64,000 bases of DNA from Longimycelium tulufanense (GTDB taxonomy: Bacteria; Actinomycetota; Actinomycetes; Mycobacteriales; Pseudonocardiaceae): NCBI RefSeq assembly GCF_014645795.1, contig NZ_BMMK01000009.1, positions 1 through 64,000 of the forward strand, given 5' to 3'. The notes under the pieces were generated by a model, which saw only the letters and a program-made list of their open reading frames with translations, ran no database searches and had not been told where the DNA came from. This document shows, in pieces, positions 1 to 8,439 of the stretch (the stretch's first letter is position 1; every line of letters begins with the position of its first letter). The position numbers and the translations under genes are program-made.

Positions 1-67
1 GTCACAACCCGATCTTGGACACCCTTCGCCTGTCTCCAGGGACCACCCCGACTTCGGAATTACTCGT

Positions 68-1294
68 CTAGCCGGCACCGTGCCCCGAACGCCCTCCCGA
101 CCCCACCGCGGCCGTGCTGGACGGCGGGGGGCTGGGGAGCGCACCGGGCCGCACGACAAGCACGGCGAGGGTGATCACAGCGGCCCAGGTGAACGCCGTT
201 CGCAGGCTGGTGGCGCCAGCGATCACCGCGAACAGCGACGGCCCCACGAACTGGCCCAGCGAGATCAGGAAGAACGTGGTGCCGAACCCGGCCGAGGGCC
301 GGTCCCGGAACACCGCGATGCTCCAGACACCGAGGATGCCGGTCACCGCGATGAACGCGATCCCGAACAGCACGGCCGAGCAGATCACCGCGGGCCAGCT
401 GGTCGGCAGCGCGGCCAGCAACGCGATGGCCACGGCGATGGCGAACACCGTTGCGGCGAGCGAGATGTGCAGGCCCAGACGCTGCACGGCATCGCCGGCC
501 ACGGCCCCGCCGATCCCCGCGACACCGACAACGGTCCAGAACAGCGGGCCGAGCGTGGCGGTGTCGCCGCCACCGGTTCCCTGGGCCCGCGTGATCGCGT
601 CGACGGCGAACGTCCAATAGGCGGAGGTGGAGATCCCGAGCACCACGGCCACGGCGAACAGCCGGACCGACTTCTTCCCGACCAGCCAGCTCCACCGCAG
701 CTTCGGCACGGCCGCACCGCCCGCCGGGTCCTCCGACCGGTGGGCGCCGGACGGCAGTAACAGGCCGTTCCACAAGGCGGCGGCCAGGGCGAGCACCGCG
801 AAGACGATCCAGGCCGAACGCCACTGCGTCCCCATCCAGAGCGCCACCGGCCCGGCGACGAGCACACCGAAACCCGTACCGGAGTTGATGATCGCGTATG
901 TCCGGTCCTGCGCCTTCCTGGGAACGAGCCGCACCACCGCGTCGGAGAACGGGGTGTATGCCCAGCCGGGGCTCGCACCGGCCAGGATGACGCCGAGCGC
1001 CAGCAGTTCGGTGCTGTGCGACAACCCGATGAGCAACATGCCGCCCGCGGCCGTCACGGCGCCGATGACCACGGGCAATCGCGGCCCGGTCCGCGCCGCG
1101 ATCACCGCGGTGACGGCACTGGCGAGGAGGAAGCTGGCATAGGACCCGCTGGCGATCAGCCCGAGCACACGGGTGGACAGATCGAGCTCGGCGCGGATCC
1201 CGGGGACGAAGAGGCCGTACGTGTAGCGGGCGAGCCCATAGCTGACCGCAATCATCAGCACGCCGGGCGGAATCAGACGACCGGGCGACACCAC
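68..1294 (-). CDS. MFS transporter, YbfB/YjiJ-like
   Basis: Predicted inner-membrane transporter of the major facilitator superfamily, about 408 residues and about twelve hydrophobic segments. The first helix carries SYGLARYTYGLFVPGIR, typical of the YbfB/YjiJ-like branch, and a polar loop near the middle (residues about 170-190) separates the two six-helix halves. The substrate cannot be read from sequence. An in-frame ATG exists at 1408, but a promoter-like TTGACA element of the opposite gene lies across it; the GTG near 1294, next to a GGGGGAG purine tract, gives a normal family length, so I prefer it, although its spacing is short. The gene is divergent from an EgtD-like methyltransferase, which may point to export or uptake of a related small molecule (inference). 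Confidence 0.8.
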   Translation of the reverse strand: MVSPGRLIPPGVLMIAVSYGLARYTYGLFVPGIRAELDLSTRVLGLIASGSYASFLLASAVTAVIAARTGPRLPVVIGAVTAAGGMLLIGLSHSTELLALGVILAGASPGWAYTPFSDAVVRLVPRKAQDRTYAIINSGTGFGVLVAGPVALWMGTQWRSAWIVFAVLALAAALWNGLLLPSGAHRSEDPAGGAAVPKLRWSWLVGKKSVRLFAVAVVLGISTSAYWTFAVDAITRAQGTGGGDTATLGPLFWTVVGVAGIGGAVAGDAVQRLGLHISLAATVFAIAVAIALLAALPTSWPAVICSAVLFGIAFIAVTGILGVWSIAVFRDRPSAGFGTTFFLISLGQFVGPSLFAVIAGATSLRTAFTWAAVITLAVLVVRPGALPSPPPSSTAAVGSGGRSGHGAG

Positions 1295-1384
1295 TCCCCC
1301 ATTCAGAGCACCTTTTTCCACGAACTGGCGGCCCGACTCCACTTCCGAACATATCTCCGAAAGAATTCGGACATCATTCCAAGA

Positions 1385-1413
1385 TTGACATGGTCGGCAC
1401 CCCACCATACTCT
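1385..1413 (+). promoter_or_regulatory. sigma-70-type promoter for the EgtD-like gene
   Basis: TTGACA at 1385-1390 is followed after 17 bases by TACTCT at 1408-1413. The -35 matches the housekeeping consensus perfectly; the -10 is moderate. It would give a leader of about 130 bases before the GTG at 1549. It sits in the 254-base divergent region shared with the MFS gene. Confidence 0.45.
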
Positions 1414-1548
1414 CGCGGTCGAGCGATTACCGTACCCATACGGAGATATCGGGCCGACACCGCCGGTAACCCGAGGGCGTCCGTCGGGAGACACCGGCCC
1501 GGACATCACCACCCCTGCCATCTCCAGCGGCCGCCCGGGAGTGCAGCA

Positions 1549-2565
1549 GTGAGTTATCCGGCAACCGGCGAGCTCGACACCCCGACCGCCGGTCTCATCG
1601 ACCACGTTCGCCGCGCGGTATCCCGATATTCGGGTATCCCCGAGCCGGAGATCATCGTTTCGGAAAACGTGGAGAAATATTACGACAATTTGGCCCCGGA
1701 GCGGGTCAACGCCCAGCTGGAACAGGTCTTTCACCTGATGTGGGAGCTGAACCGGGTGGGCCTGGGCAGCCCGGATCTGGGCAACACCGGGCACGCGCGC
1801 CTGCCGCTGGTACAGGCGTTACGCCTCATCGTGGCCGACCTGCGCGCCGTTGCCGGTGCCGAGCCCCTCCAGTACACCGAGTTGGGGCCGGAACCGAGCA
1901 AGACCACGTTCATCCTGCGCAGTCTCCGCGCCGAGGGTGTGGACCTGCGCCGCTACACCGGCGTCGACATCAATCCGGCGTCCCGGGAAACGATGGAACG
2001 GGAGCTGGCCACCCTGCTCCCGGCCGGACGCATCCACTACCAGCAGACGTTGTTCTCCGATCTCGCCCGAACGGATTACCGACTGCCCGGTACCCGGAAC
2101 CTGGTGACAATGCTGGGTTTCGCCGAGGGCAACGAACACCCGACCGCGGTGGCCCGCCTACTGGACGACATCCTGCGGCCCGGCGACCTCTTCCTTTCCG
2201 AGATGCAGCTGCTTTCCCCCAGCGGCTGGAGTCCCGTCTTCGACTTCTACCGCACCGACCTGATGCGGAAGTTCTCCGAGATCACGCTCCACCGGAGCCG
2301 TCCGGACGTCGAGTCCGAATACTGCGTCTTCCTCGTCCCGCTCGAGCTACCCGAGCTGGACTCGCCGCTGATGGCGGCGGTGACGGCGGAACGCATCGTC
2401 GGCGTCCCCACCGGCGAGCCCGGCCTTTTCGTCACCAACTACTGCCTCAAGTTCTCCGCGGCCGAGTACCTGCGACTGCGGGAGAGGTCGGGGCAGTTCG
2501 TCGTGGTCGCCCAGCGCACCACGGCCGACGGCTCGATCGCCTTCCAGCTCGCGCAACGGAAGTGA
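1549..2565 (+). CDS. EgtD-like SAM-dependent methyltransferase
   Basis: 338-residue protein resembling the histidine N-alpha-methyltransferase (EgtD, Methyltransf_33/DUF2260) family, which uses S-adenosylmethionine to methylate amino-acid amines, as in ergothioneine synthesis. Visible family traits are the N-terminal region around VSENVEKYYDNLAP, the SAM-site strand YTELGPEPSKTTFILRSLRA (about residues 108-127), the acidic strand end YTGVDINPASRE, and LVTMLGFAEGNEHP. The start is GTG 1549, seven bases after GGGAG; upstream in-frame sequence has low coding quality. There are no egtA, egtB, egtC or egtE genes beside it, so the substrate is uncertain: histidine, another aromatic amino acid, or a product of the neighbouring transporter system are all possible. 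Confidence 0.72.
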   Translation: MSYPATGELDTPTAGLIDHVRRAVSRYSGIPEPEIIVSENVEKYYDNLAPERVNAQLEQVFHLMWELNRVGLGSPDLGNTGHARLPLVQALRLIVADLRAVAGAEPLQYTELGPEPSKTTFILRSLRAEGVDLRRYTGVDINPASRETMERELATLLPAGRIHYQQTLFSDLARTDYRLPGTRNLVTMLGFAEGNEHPTAVARLLDDILRPGDLFLSEMQLLSPSGWSPVFDFYRTDLMRKFSEITLHRSRPDVESEYCVFLVPLELPELDSPLMAAVTAERIVGVPTGEPGLFVTNYCLKFSAAEYLRLRERSGQFVVVAQRTTADGSIAFQLAQRK

Positions 2566-2589
2566 CCCACCCGCGGCCCTGCCACCGGC

Positions 2590-4059
2590 TCACGCCGAGG
2601 CGGCCGCGGCGGCGCGGACCATCCGCACCGCGTCCGGGACCGCCGCCAGCAGGGCCGACGCGCCGATGGGCGCACCGTCCGCGGCGACATCCCCCGCCAG
2701 CTCGTGCACCCCGGCCGCGCAGCCGGCTGCCAACCACGGCTCCACACCCGACGCCAGCAGCGCCCCGATCAGCCCCGACAGCACGTCGCCGGAACCCGCC
2801 GTCGCCGGCCAGGCGCCCCGGGCGCGATTGACCAGCACGCGGCCGTCCGGGGCCGCCACCACCGTGCTGTGCCCCTTGAGCAGGACCACACAGTTGGTTC
2901 GCTCGGCGGCCCGCCGTGCCGCCGCGACCCGGTCGTCGCCCACGTCCCCGGCCAGCCGGGCGAACTCGCGGTCGTGCGGGGTGAGCACGAGCGGGGTGTC
3001 CGGCTCGCGTGCGTCCCACAGCGCGGTCTCGGCGGCGAGCAGGTTGATCGCATCCGCGTCCGCGCACACCGGAACTCCCTTTTCGAGCACGGTCGCGAGC
3101 ACCTCACGCCCGGCCGCGCCCGTGCCGAGCCCGGGCCCGACGACCCATGCCTGTACCCGGCCCGCGTCATTGATCGAGCCGGTCGCGATCACCTCGGGCC
3201 ACCGGGTACGCACCGCGTCAGCGGCCGGCCCGGCGTACCGCACCATCCCGGAGGTGGCCAGCACGGCCGCACCGGTGGCGAGCACGGCGGCCCCCGGGTA
3301 GGTCTCCGAGCCCGCGGCCACCCCCACCACGCCCTGCGTGTACTTGTCGTCCTCCGGCCCCGGGACCGGCCACAGCGCCCCCATGTCGGCGGCGTCCAGC
3401 AGCACCAGGTCCGGCTCGCCCAGCTCGTCACCCAGGCCGATGTCGACCACGTGCACCGCGCCGGAGCACACCGCACCGTCGGCGAGCACGTGCCCGGGTT
3501 TGCGCCCGCCGAAGGTCACCGTCACGTCGGCGTTCACCGCCGGCCCCGCCACCGCCCCGGTGTCCGGGTCCACCCCGCTGGGCACGTCGACCGCCACCAG
3601 CGGCCCGGTGACCAGGTTCACCAGCTCGGCCGCCGGCGGCCGCAGCGGCCCGCGTCCGGACAGGCCGACGATCCCGTCGATCACCAGGTCCGCGGTCGAC
3701 ACCGCGACGTGTGCCGCCTCCGTGTCCTCGGGCACGCGCACGATCCGCCCGCCAGCGCGCCGGAAGGCCACCAGCCCTTCCGCGTGTGTGCGCTCGGGCG
3801 CCAGCAACGCCGCGGTGACGGCCACCCCACGGTGCAGCAGGAAGACGCCGGCCCACAGCGCGTCGCCTCCGTTGTTGCCAGCCCCGACTAGCAACGCCAC
3901 CCGGCGTCCCGAGACAGCGCCGGTGTGCTCGGTGAGCAGTTCCGCAGACCGCACCCCGACCGCGAACGCGGCCCGGCGCATCAACGTGGCCTCCGGGGTC
4001 CGCTCGAAGACCCGCCGTTCCGCCGCCCGCACGCGCTCGACCGTCCACACGCCCTTCAT
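2590..4059 (-). CDS. nnr: bifunctional NAD(P)H-hydrate epimerase/dehydratase
   Basis: Repair enzyme for damaged nicotinamide cofactors, 489 residues. The N-terminal YjeF_N half epimerises the R and S forms of NAD(P)HX; the C-terminal ribokinase-like half dehydrates S-NAD(P)HX with ADP or ATP. Seen directly: the epimerase motif VGAGNNGGDALWAG (about residues 51-64) and VAVDVPSGVDPDTG; in the C-terminal half VVGPGLGTG, LTPHDREFARL, LKGHSTVVAAPDG and the catalytic loop ATAGSGDVLSGLIGALLA. Start ATG 4059 follows GGATGG; longer frames upstream overlap the PAP2 gene and look non-coding. M. tuberculosis has nnr near glmS in the same direction, which supports orthology. Confidence 0.93.
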   Translation of the reverse strand: MKGVWTVERVRAAERRVFERTPEATLMRRAAFAVGVRSAELLTEHTGAVSGRRVALLVGAGNNGGDALWAGVFLLHRGVAVTAALLAPERTHAEGLVAFRRAGGRIVRVPEDTEAAHVAVSTADLVIDGIVGLSGRGPLRPPAAELVNLVTGPLVAVDVPSGVDPDTGAVAGPAVNADVTVTFGGRKPGHVLADGAVCSGAVHVVDIGLGDELGEPDLVLLDAADMGALWPVPGPEDDKYTQGVVGVAAGSETYPGAAVLATGAAVLATSGMVRYAGPAADAVRTRWPEVIATGSINDAGRVQAWVVGPGLGTGAAGREVLATVLEKGVPVCADADAINLLAAETALWDAREPDTPLVLTPHDREFARLAGDVGDDRVAAARRAAERTNCVVLLKGHSTVVAAPDGRVLVNRARGAWPATAGSGDVLSGLIGALLASGVEPWLAAGCAAGVHELAGDVAADGAPIGASALLAAVPDAVRMVRAAAAASA

Positions 4060-4114
4060 GTCGAGCCATCCTGCCGCCCCGCCGCGCGCATGACCACGAT
4101 CACGGTGAGGCGAG

Positions 4115-4738
4115 TCAGGCGAGCCATGCCTGTACGGCCCAGAACAGGCAACCGCCGAACACCACGCTGACCACTGCCCCAGCGAGGACCTGGCCAACCG
4201 TGTGCTTGCCCAGAGCCACGCGCGACCAGGCCGCGCACGCCGCCAGCGGTGCGACGGCCAGTGCCCAGGGGCCGTAGGCCACGACCAGGGCCGCACTCGC
4301 CCCGGTGGCGACCGCCGCGTGCAGCGAGATCTTCCACCGCCAGGCGACCGTGATGTACAGGAACAGCACCAGCGACAGCAGCATCGCCACGACGAAGGCG
4401 ACAAGATCCGACGGCGCGTCGCCGACCCACAGGCCGACCAGGCCGAGGAAGACGGACAGGATGCACGCCAGGTACGGCACCAGCCGGCCTTCGCGGTTGT
4501 CGACATAGCGACCCCGCCACTGGCCCTGTCGTGCGCCCTGCACCATGACCAGCATCGGGACCGCCACGGCGAAGAGCACGATCCACAGCCCCCAGCCCAG
4601 TGTCGGGCCGATCCGTTGCCCGGTCGCCTCCCAGGCCACCGCGAGCGGCAGCAGCGCCACCCACACCTCGGGCCCCAGCACGTTGCTCACGAGCCGGGCC
4701 GCCGGCCGGTTACCGGGGGCTTCCTTCGTCGCCGCCAT
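4115..4738 (-). CDS. PAP2-like membrane phosphatase family protein
   Basis: 207-residue integral membrane protein with about five or six hydrophobic segments. The C-terminal half has the PAP2 signature in degenerate form: KISLHAAVATG (motif 2, SxH-like) and WSRVALGKHTVGQVLAG (motif 3, SR-x-x-x-x-x-H). The KxxxxxxRP motif 1 is not clear; R and K residues in the GRYVDNREGRLVP loop may replace it, so catalysis on lipid or undecaprenyl pyrophosphates is not assured. Start ATG 4738 is chosen because it follows the strong ribosome site GAGGGGAGGA. The gene lies 92 bases downstream of glmS, with a long inverted repeat in between, and 55 bases upstream of nnr. Confidence 0.75.
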   Translation of the reverse strand: MAATKEAPGNRPAARLVSNVLGPEVWVALLPLAVAWEATGQRIGPTLGWGLWIVLFAVAVPMLVMVQGARQGQWRGRYVDNREGRLVPYLACILSVFLGLVGLWVGDAPSDLVAFVVAMLLSLVLFLYITVAWRWKISLHAAVATGASAALVVAYGPWALAVAPLAACAAWSRVALGKHTVGQVLAGAVVSVVFGGCLFWAVQAWLA

Positions 4739-4762
4739 CCGGGTCCTCCCCTCGCCCGAAAC

Positions 4763-4809
4763 GCCGAAGGTGACCTGGAGTTCATACGTAGCCAAGGTCA
4801 CCTTCCGGC
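4763..4809. repeat. long-arm inverted repeat between glmS and PAP2 gene
   Basis: GCCGAAGGTGACCT (4763-4776) and AGGTCACCTTCCGGC (4795-4809) are complementary over 14 pairs with one bulged base, around an 18-base loop. It lies between the glmS stop and the PAP2 ribosome site, so it could end or attenuate glmS transcription, or be a paired operator. The loop is longer than in the other terminator hairpins in this window. Confidence 0.5.
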
Positions 4810-4830
4810 GCGCGACGAGCGGGGCCGGGA

Positions 4831-6702
4831 TCACTCGACAGTGACGGACTTGGCGAGGTTGCGCGGCTTGTCCACGTCGTAGCCGCGGCAGCGGGCCACC
4901 TCGGCGGCGAACACCTGCAGCGGCACGGTCGACACCAGCGGCTGCAGCAGGGTCGGCACCGCCGGCACCTCGACGAGGTGGTCGGCGAACGGCCGCACCG
5001 TCTCGTCGCCCTCCTCGGCGATCACGATGGTGCGGGCGCCCCGCGCCTTGATCTCCTGGATGTTGGACAGCAGCTTGGCGTGCAGCACCGCGCGGCCCTT
5101 CGGTGAGGGCATGATCACCACGACCGGCAGGTTGTCCTCGATCAACGCGATCGGGCCGTGCTTGAGCTCACCGGCGGCGAAGCCCTCGGCGTGCATGTAG
5201 GCGAGCTCCTTGAGCTTGAGCGCGCCCTCCAGTGCCACCGGGAAGCCCACGTGCCGGCCGAGGAACAGCACCGCCTTGGAGTCGGCCAGCCCCTGCGCCA
5301 GCTCGCGCACGTGCCCGACGGTGGACAGCACCTGCTCCACCGCCTCCGGCATGGCCTCCAGCTCGGCGAACTCCCGGCTGACCTCGTCGGGGTACTTGGT
5401 GCCGCGGGCGCCCGCGATGGCCAGGCCGACCAGATAGTTGGCCGCGATCTGGGCGAGGAACGCCTTGGTGGAGGCGACGCCGATCTCCGGGCCGGCGTGG
5501 GTGTAGAGCACGGCGTCGGACTCGCGCGGGATCTGCGCGCCGTTGGTGTTGCACACCGCCAGCACGCGGGCCTTCTGCTCGCGGGCGTGCCGGACGGCCT
5601 CCAGGGTGTCGGCGGTCTCACCGGACTGGCTCACCGCCACCACCAGGGTGTCCCGGTCCAGCACCGGGTCGCGGTAGCGGAACTCGCTGGCCAGCTCCAC
5701 CTCGACGGGCAGCCGGCACCAGTGCTCGATGGCGTACTTGGCGACCAGGCCGGAGTGGTAGGCCGAGCCGCAGGCGACCACGAAGACCTTGTCGATGTCG
5801 CGCAGGTCCTGGGTGTCCAGCCGCTGCTCGTCGAGCACGATGCGGCCGTCCCGGAAGTGCCCGCGCAGGGTGTTGGCCAGCGCGGTGGGCTGCTCCTCGA
5901 TCTCCTTGAGCATGAAGTACTCGTGGCCGCCCTTCTCGGCGGCCGACAGGTCCCAGTCGACCCGAAACGGCTTGCCCCGCGCCGGCTCACCGGCGAAGGT
6001 CGTCACCGCATAGCCCTCGCGGGTAATGACCACGACCTGGTCCTGGCCCAGCTCGACCGCGTCCCGGGTGTGCTCGATGAACGCGGCCACGTCGGAGGCC
6101 AGGAAGTGCTCGCCGTCACCCACGCCGACGACCAGCGGCGAGGACCGGCGGGCCGCCACCACCATGTCGGGATGGTCGGCGTGCGTGACGACCAGGGTGA
6201 AGGCGCCCTCCAGGCGGCGGGCCACGGCGTGCACGCTGGCCGCCAGGTCGCCGGCGGTGCCCGAGTCGTCCTGGCCGGCGTAGGCGCGGCCGACGAGGTG
6301 CGCGGCGGCCTCGGTGTCGGTCTGGCTGGCGAACTCGACGCCCGCGGCCTCCAGCTCGGCGCGCAGCTGGGCGAAGTTCTCGATGATGCCGTTGTGCACC
6401 ACGGCCACCCGGCCGGTGGCGTCGCGGTGCGGGTGGGCGTTGGGGTCGTTGGGCGCGCCGTGGGTGGCCCACCGGGTGTGTCCCATGCCCGCGGTACCGG
6501 CGAACCGGTCCCGGCCGACCTCGTCCAGCCGCGTCTCCAGGTTGGCCAGCTTGCCGGCCTTGCGCTCGACGGCCAGGCTGCCGGAACCGTCCAGGACGGC
6601 GACGCCGGCCGAGTCGTAGCCCCGGTACTCCAACCTGCGTAGGCCCTCGAGGACAACCTCGAGGGCGGACCGGTGCCCTACGTAACCCACGATCCCACAC
6701 AC
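4831..6702 (-). CDS. glmS: glutamine-fructose-6-phosphate aminotransferase
   Basis: Makes glucosamine-6-phosphate from fructose-6-phosphate and glutamine, the first step to UDP-GlcNAc and peptidoglycan. The protein is 623 residues. The N-terminal Ntn-type glutaminase begins CGIVGYVG with the nucleophile cysteine at position 2; HTRWATHGAPN and HNGIIEN follow. The C-terminal half has two SIS isomerase domains (CGSAYHSG, SQSGETADTLEA, ELKHGPIALIE) and ends DKPRNLAKSVTVE, the family tail. The start is GTG 6702, because the catalytic Cys must follow the initiator Met. The ATG six codons upstream (6720) has the better Shine-Dalgarno sequence, which is odd. It supplies the substrate for GlmM, encoded at 12565-13899. 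Confidence 0.97.
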   Translation of the reverse strand: MCGIVGYVGHRSALEVVLEGLRRLEYRGYDSAGVAVLDGSGSLAVERKAGKLANLETRLDEVGRDRFAGTAGMGHTRWATHGAPNDPNAHPHRDATGRVAVVHNGIIENFAQLRAELEAAGVEFASQTDTEAAAHLVGRAYAGQDDSGTAGDLAASVHAVARRLEGAFTLVVTHADHPDMVVAARRSSPLVVGVGDGEHFLASDVAAFIEHTRDAVELGQDQVVVITREGYAVTTFAGEPARGKPFRVDWDLSAAEKGGHEYFMLKEIEEQPTALANTLRGHFRDGRIVLDEQRLDTQDLRDIDKVFVVACGSAYHSGLVAKYAIEHWCRLPVEVELASEFRYRDPVLDRDTLVVAVSQSGETADTLEAVRHAREQKARVLAVCNTNGAQIPRESDAVLYTHAGPEIGVASTKAFLAQIAANYLVGLAIAGARGTKYPDEVSREFAELEAMPEAVEQVLSTVGHVRELAQGLADSKAVLFLGRHVGFPVALEGALKLKELAYMHAEGFAAGELKHGPIALIEDNLPVVVIMPSPKGRAVLHAKLLSNIQEIKARGARTIVIAEEGDETVRPFADHLVEVPAVPTLLQPLVSTVPLQVFAAEVARCRGYDVDKPRNLAKSVTVE

Positions 6703-6787
6703 GTCGGACAGAGTAGCCATCCGCCGGTTGGGGGTCCTCCCCCGTCACCGGGGTGCCACGGTGCGCGATCGACTACCTTCGGCAAGC

Positions 6788-7609
6788 ATGGCGCGGACTG
6801 CCAAGAAGGCGCTCGACGAGCTGAGCCGGCCCGGACCGCACACGGTGTTGCACGGCGACCTCGGGCTCGTCGGCCTTCCCGGGCTGGTGCTCACCCCGCG
6901 GTCGGGGCTGGGTCTGCCCGCCGTCGCGTTCGGTCACGGCTGGCTGCAGCCGCCGCAGCGGTACCGCGGCCTGCTGCGCCACCTGGCGTCCTGGGGGTTC
7001 GTGGTCGCCGCGCCGTCGACGTACCGGGGGCCGCTGCCCTCGCACCGGATGTTCGCCACCGACCTGAGCACCGCGCTGGACGTGTGCGTGAACGTGCGGC
7101 TGGGTGAGGGTGAGATCAGCGTCGACCCGAAACGGCTCGGCATGGCCGGTCACTCGTTCGGGGGTGGCTGCGCGGTGCTGGCGGCGGCCGTGGACGAGCG
7201 GGTGCGGGGGGTGGCGACGCTGGCCCCCTCGGAGGCCCGTCCGTCGGCGCTGGACGCGGCGCGGCGGTGCCGGATGCCGGGGCTGCACATCGCTGGCGGG
7301 GAGGACCGGATCGCGCCATCCGCCGGGCACGCCGAGCCACTGGCGCACGCCTGGGCCGGCCCGACCCAGCTGCGCACCATCGGCAAGGCCACGCACCTCG
7401 GCTTCACCGAGGGCCGGCATTTCACCGACCTGCTGTTGGACGGAAAGCCGCAGCGGGTTGTGCACCGGTTGACGCGGGGGCTACTCACCGCGTTCTTCCT
7501 TCGCACGTTGTCCGGCGTCCGGGACTACGACGCCCTGCTGGAAGAGGACATCCGCGGCTGCCCCATCGACTTCACCCGCGGCGCCCCCACTACCAGCTGC
7601 GTCCGCTGA
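6788..7609 (+). CDS. alpha/beta hydrolase, dienelactone hydrolase/PET-hydrolase-like
   Basis: 273-residue cytosolic-looking serine hydrolase. The fold is shown by GHGW (oxyanion region, about 49), the nucleophile elbow GHSFGGG with Ser123, the acidic strand GGEDRIAP (about 170) and the late histidine KATHLGF (about 206). There is no signal peptide. The family covers carboxylesterases and dienelactone hydrolases, and the natural substrate cannot be inferred. It is divergent from glmS, with 85 bases between the two starts; the start is ATG 6788 after CTTCGGCAAGC, without a strong ribosome site. Its C-terminus contains a basic/hydrophobic extension after residue 225. Confidence 0.8.
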   Translation: MARTAKKALDELSRPGPHTVLHGDLGLVGLPGLVLTPRSGLGLPAVAFGHGWLQPPQRYRGLLRHLASWGFVVAAPSTYRGPLPSHRMFATDLSTALDVCVNVRLGEGEISVDPKRLGMAGHSFGGGCAVLAAAVDERVRGVATLAPSEARPSALDAARRCRMPGLHIAGGEDRIAPSAGHAEPLAHAWAGPTQLRTIGKATHLGFTEGRHFTDLLLDGKPQRVVHRLTRGLLTAFFLRTLSGVRDYDALLEEDIRGCPIDFTRGAPTTSCVR

Positions 7610-7686
7610 TCGTTATCTTCGGGAGAGCGACGGGGATCCCGCCGTTCCACCCATTCGCCACCTGGGTTGCCGTTACGGTTCGAGGT

Positions 7687-8382
7687 ATGAATCCCGGCGC
7701 TTCTGGACCCCCGCCCGGCTGGCAACCGACACCTTTCGGGCAGCCGTACGGACAACCCGTGCAGCCAGGCTTTCCCCCGCCGCAGCCAGGCTTCGGGCCG
7801 CCGCCAGGTCCGGGTGCGAGCCGGCCGAGCCCCTTGGTGTGGGTGACGGTGGCAGTCGCCGTCGTCGCGGCCCTGTGGTGGGGTTATCTGGGGATCAAGG
7901 GTTTCATCGGCTTAAACGACTTCGCCGAGACTGCTGACGCGCTGGGCAAATATCCGGACCGCAACGCGGGGGCGACCAAGGCGCTCTACATCGTGAGATC
8001 GTCGTCCGCCGCACTTGGCGCGCTGTTGCTCGTCGCCGGAGTTGTGGTGCTCCTCATTCGTAAGCCAGCGGGTTGGATGCTCACGGTGGCCGGCGGCGGA
8101 GCCGGTCTACTGTCGGAGATCTTCTTCGTGTTCCGGGACCAACCGGTCAAGGTGGGTTACCACTTCAATATGTGGGTGGTCCTGTGGATCCTGCTGGCCG
8201 TGGTCGTCATTACGCTCGCCTTGCTCCCCCAGGTGCGGTCGACCGGTTCCCCTGGCTCTGCCCAGCAACACCCGTATCCGTTTCCACCGGCGGGACCCGG
8301 CTACCCGCCGGGGCCGGCGACCCCGCCCGGGATGAACGCGCCCGGATCCGGTTGGCGGCAAGGACCCCCGCAGCAGTGGTGA
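7687..8382 (+). CDS. proline-rich membrane protein of unknown function
   Basis: 231 residues. The N-terminal 45 residues are rich in Pro, Gly and Gln (PGWQP, FGQPYGQPVQPG), as in many actinobacterial small membrane proteins. Four hydrophobic stretches follow: about 49-68, 100-121, 126-142 and 158-178. The C-terminus is again proline-rich (YPFPPAGPGYPPGPATPPG). No catalytic motif is seen. Start ATG 7687 follows CGAGGT. It is 77 bases downstream of the hydrolase gene and may be co-transcribed with it; a perfect hairpin just after its stop ends the unit. Confidence 0.75.
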   Translation: MNPGASGPPPGWQPTPFGQPYGQPVQPGFPPPQPGFGPPPGPGASRPSPLVWVTVAVAVVAALWWGYLGIKGFIGLNDFAETADALGKYPDRNAGATKALYIVRSSSAALGALLLVAGVVVLLIRKPAGWMLTVAGGGAGLLSEIFFVFRDQPVKVGYHFNMWVVLWILLAVVVITLALLPQVRSTGSPGSAQQHPYPFPPAGPGYPPGPATPPGMNAPGSGWRQGPPQQW

Positions 8383-8389
8383 AGAAGGC

Positions 8390-8428
8390 TCTGGGCCCGT
8401 GGATCAAGGCGGGTTCCACGGGCCCAGA
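8390..8428. terminator. bidirectional terminator hairpin
   Basis: Perfect 14-base stem TCTGGGCCCGTGGA / TCCACGGGCCCAGA with an 11-base loop, between the converging genes ending at 8382 and 8440. There is no T-tract, as is common in actinomycetes. Confidence 0.85.
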
Positions 8429-8439
8429 ACACTTCCGGC

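Noticed and set aside
2571-2608. CCGCGGCC ... GGCCGCGG inverted repeat near the converging methyltransferase and nnr ends
   Set aside because: One arm lies inside the nnr coding sequence in an Ala-rich codon run, so the match is likely compositional.
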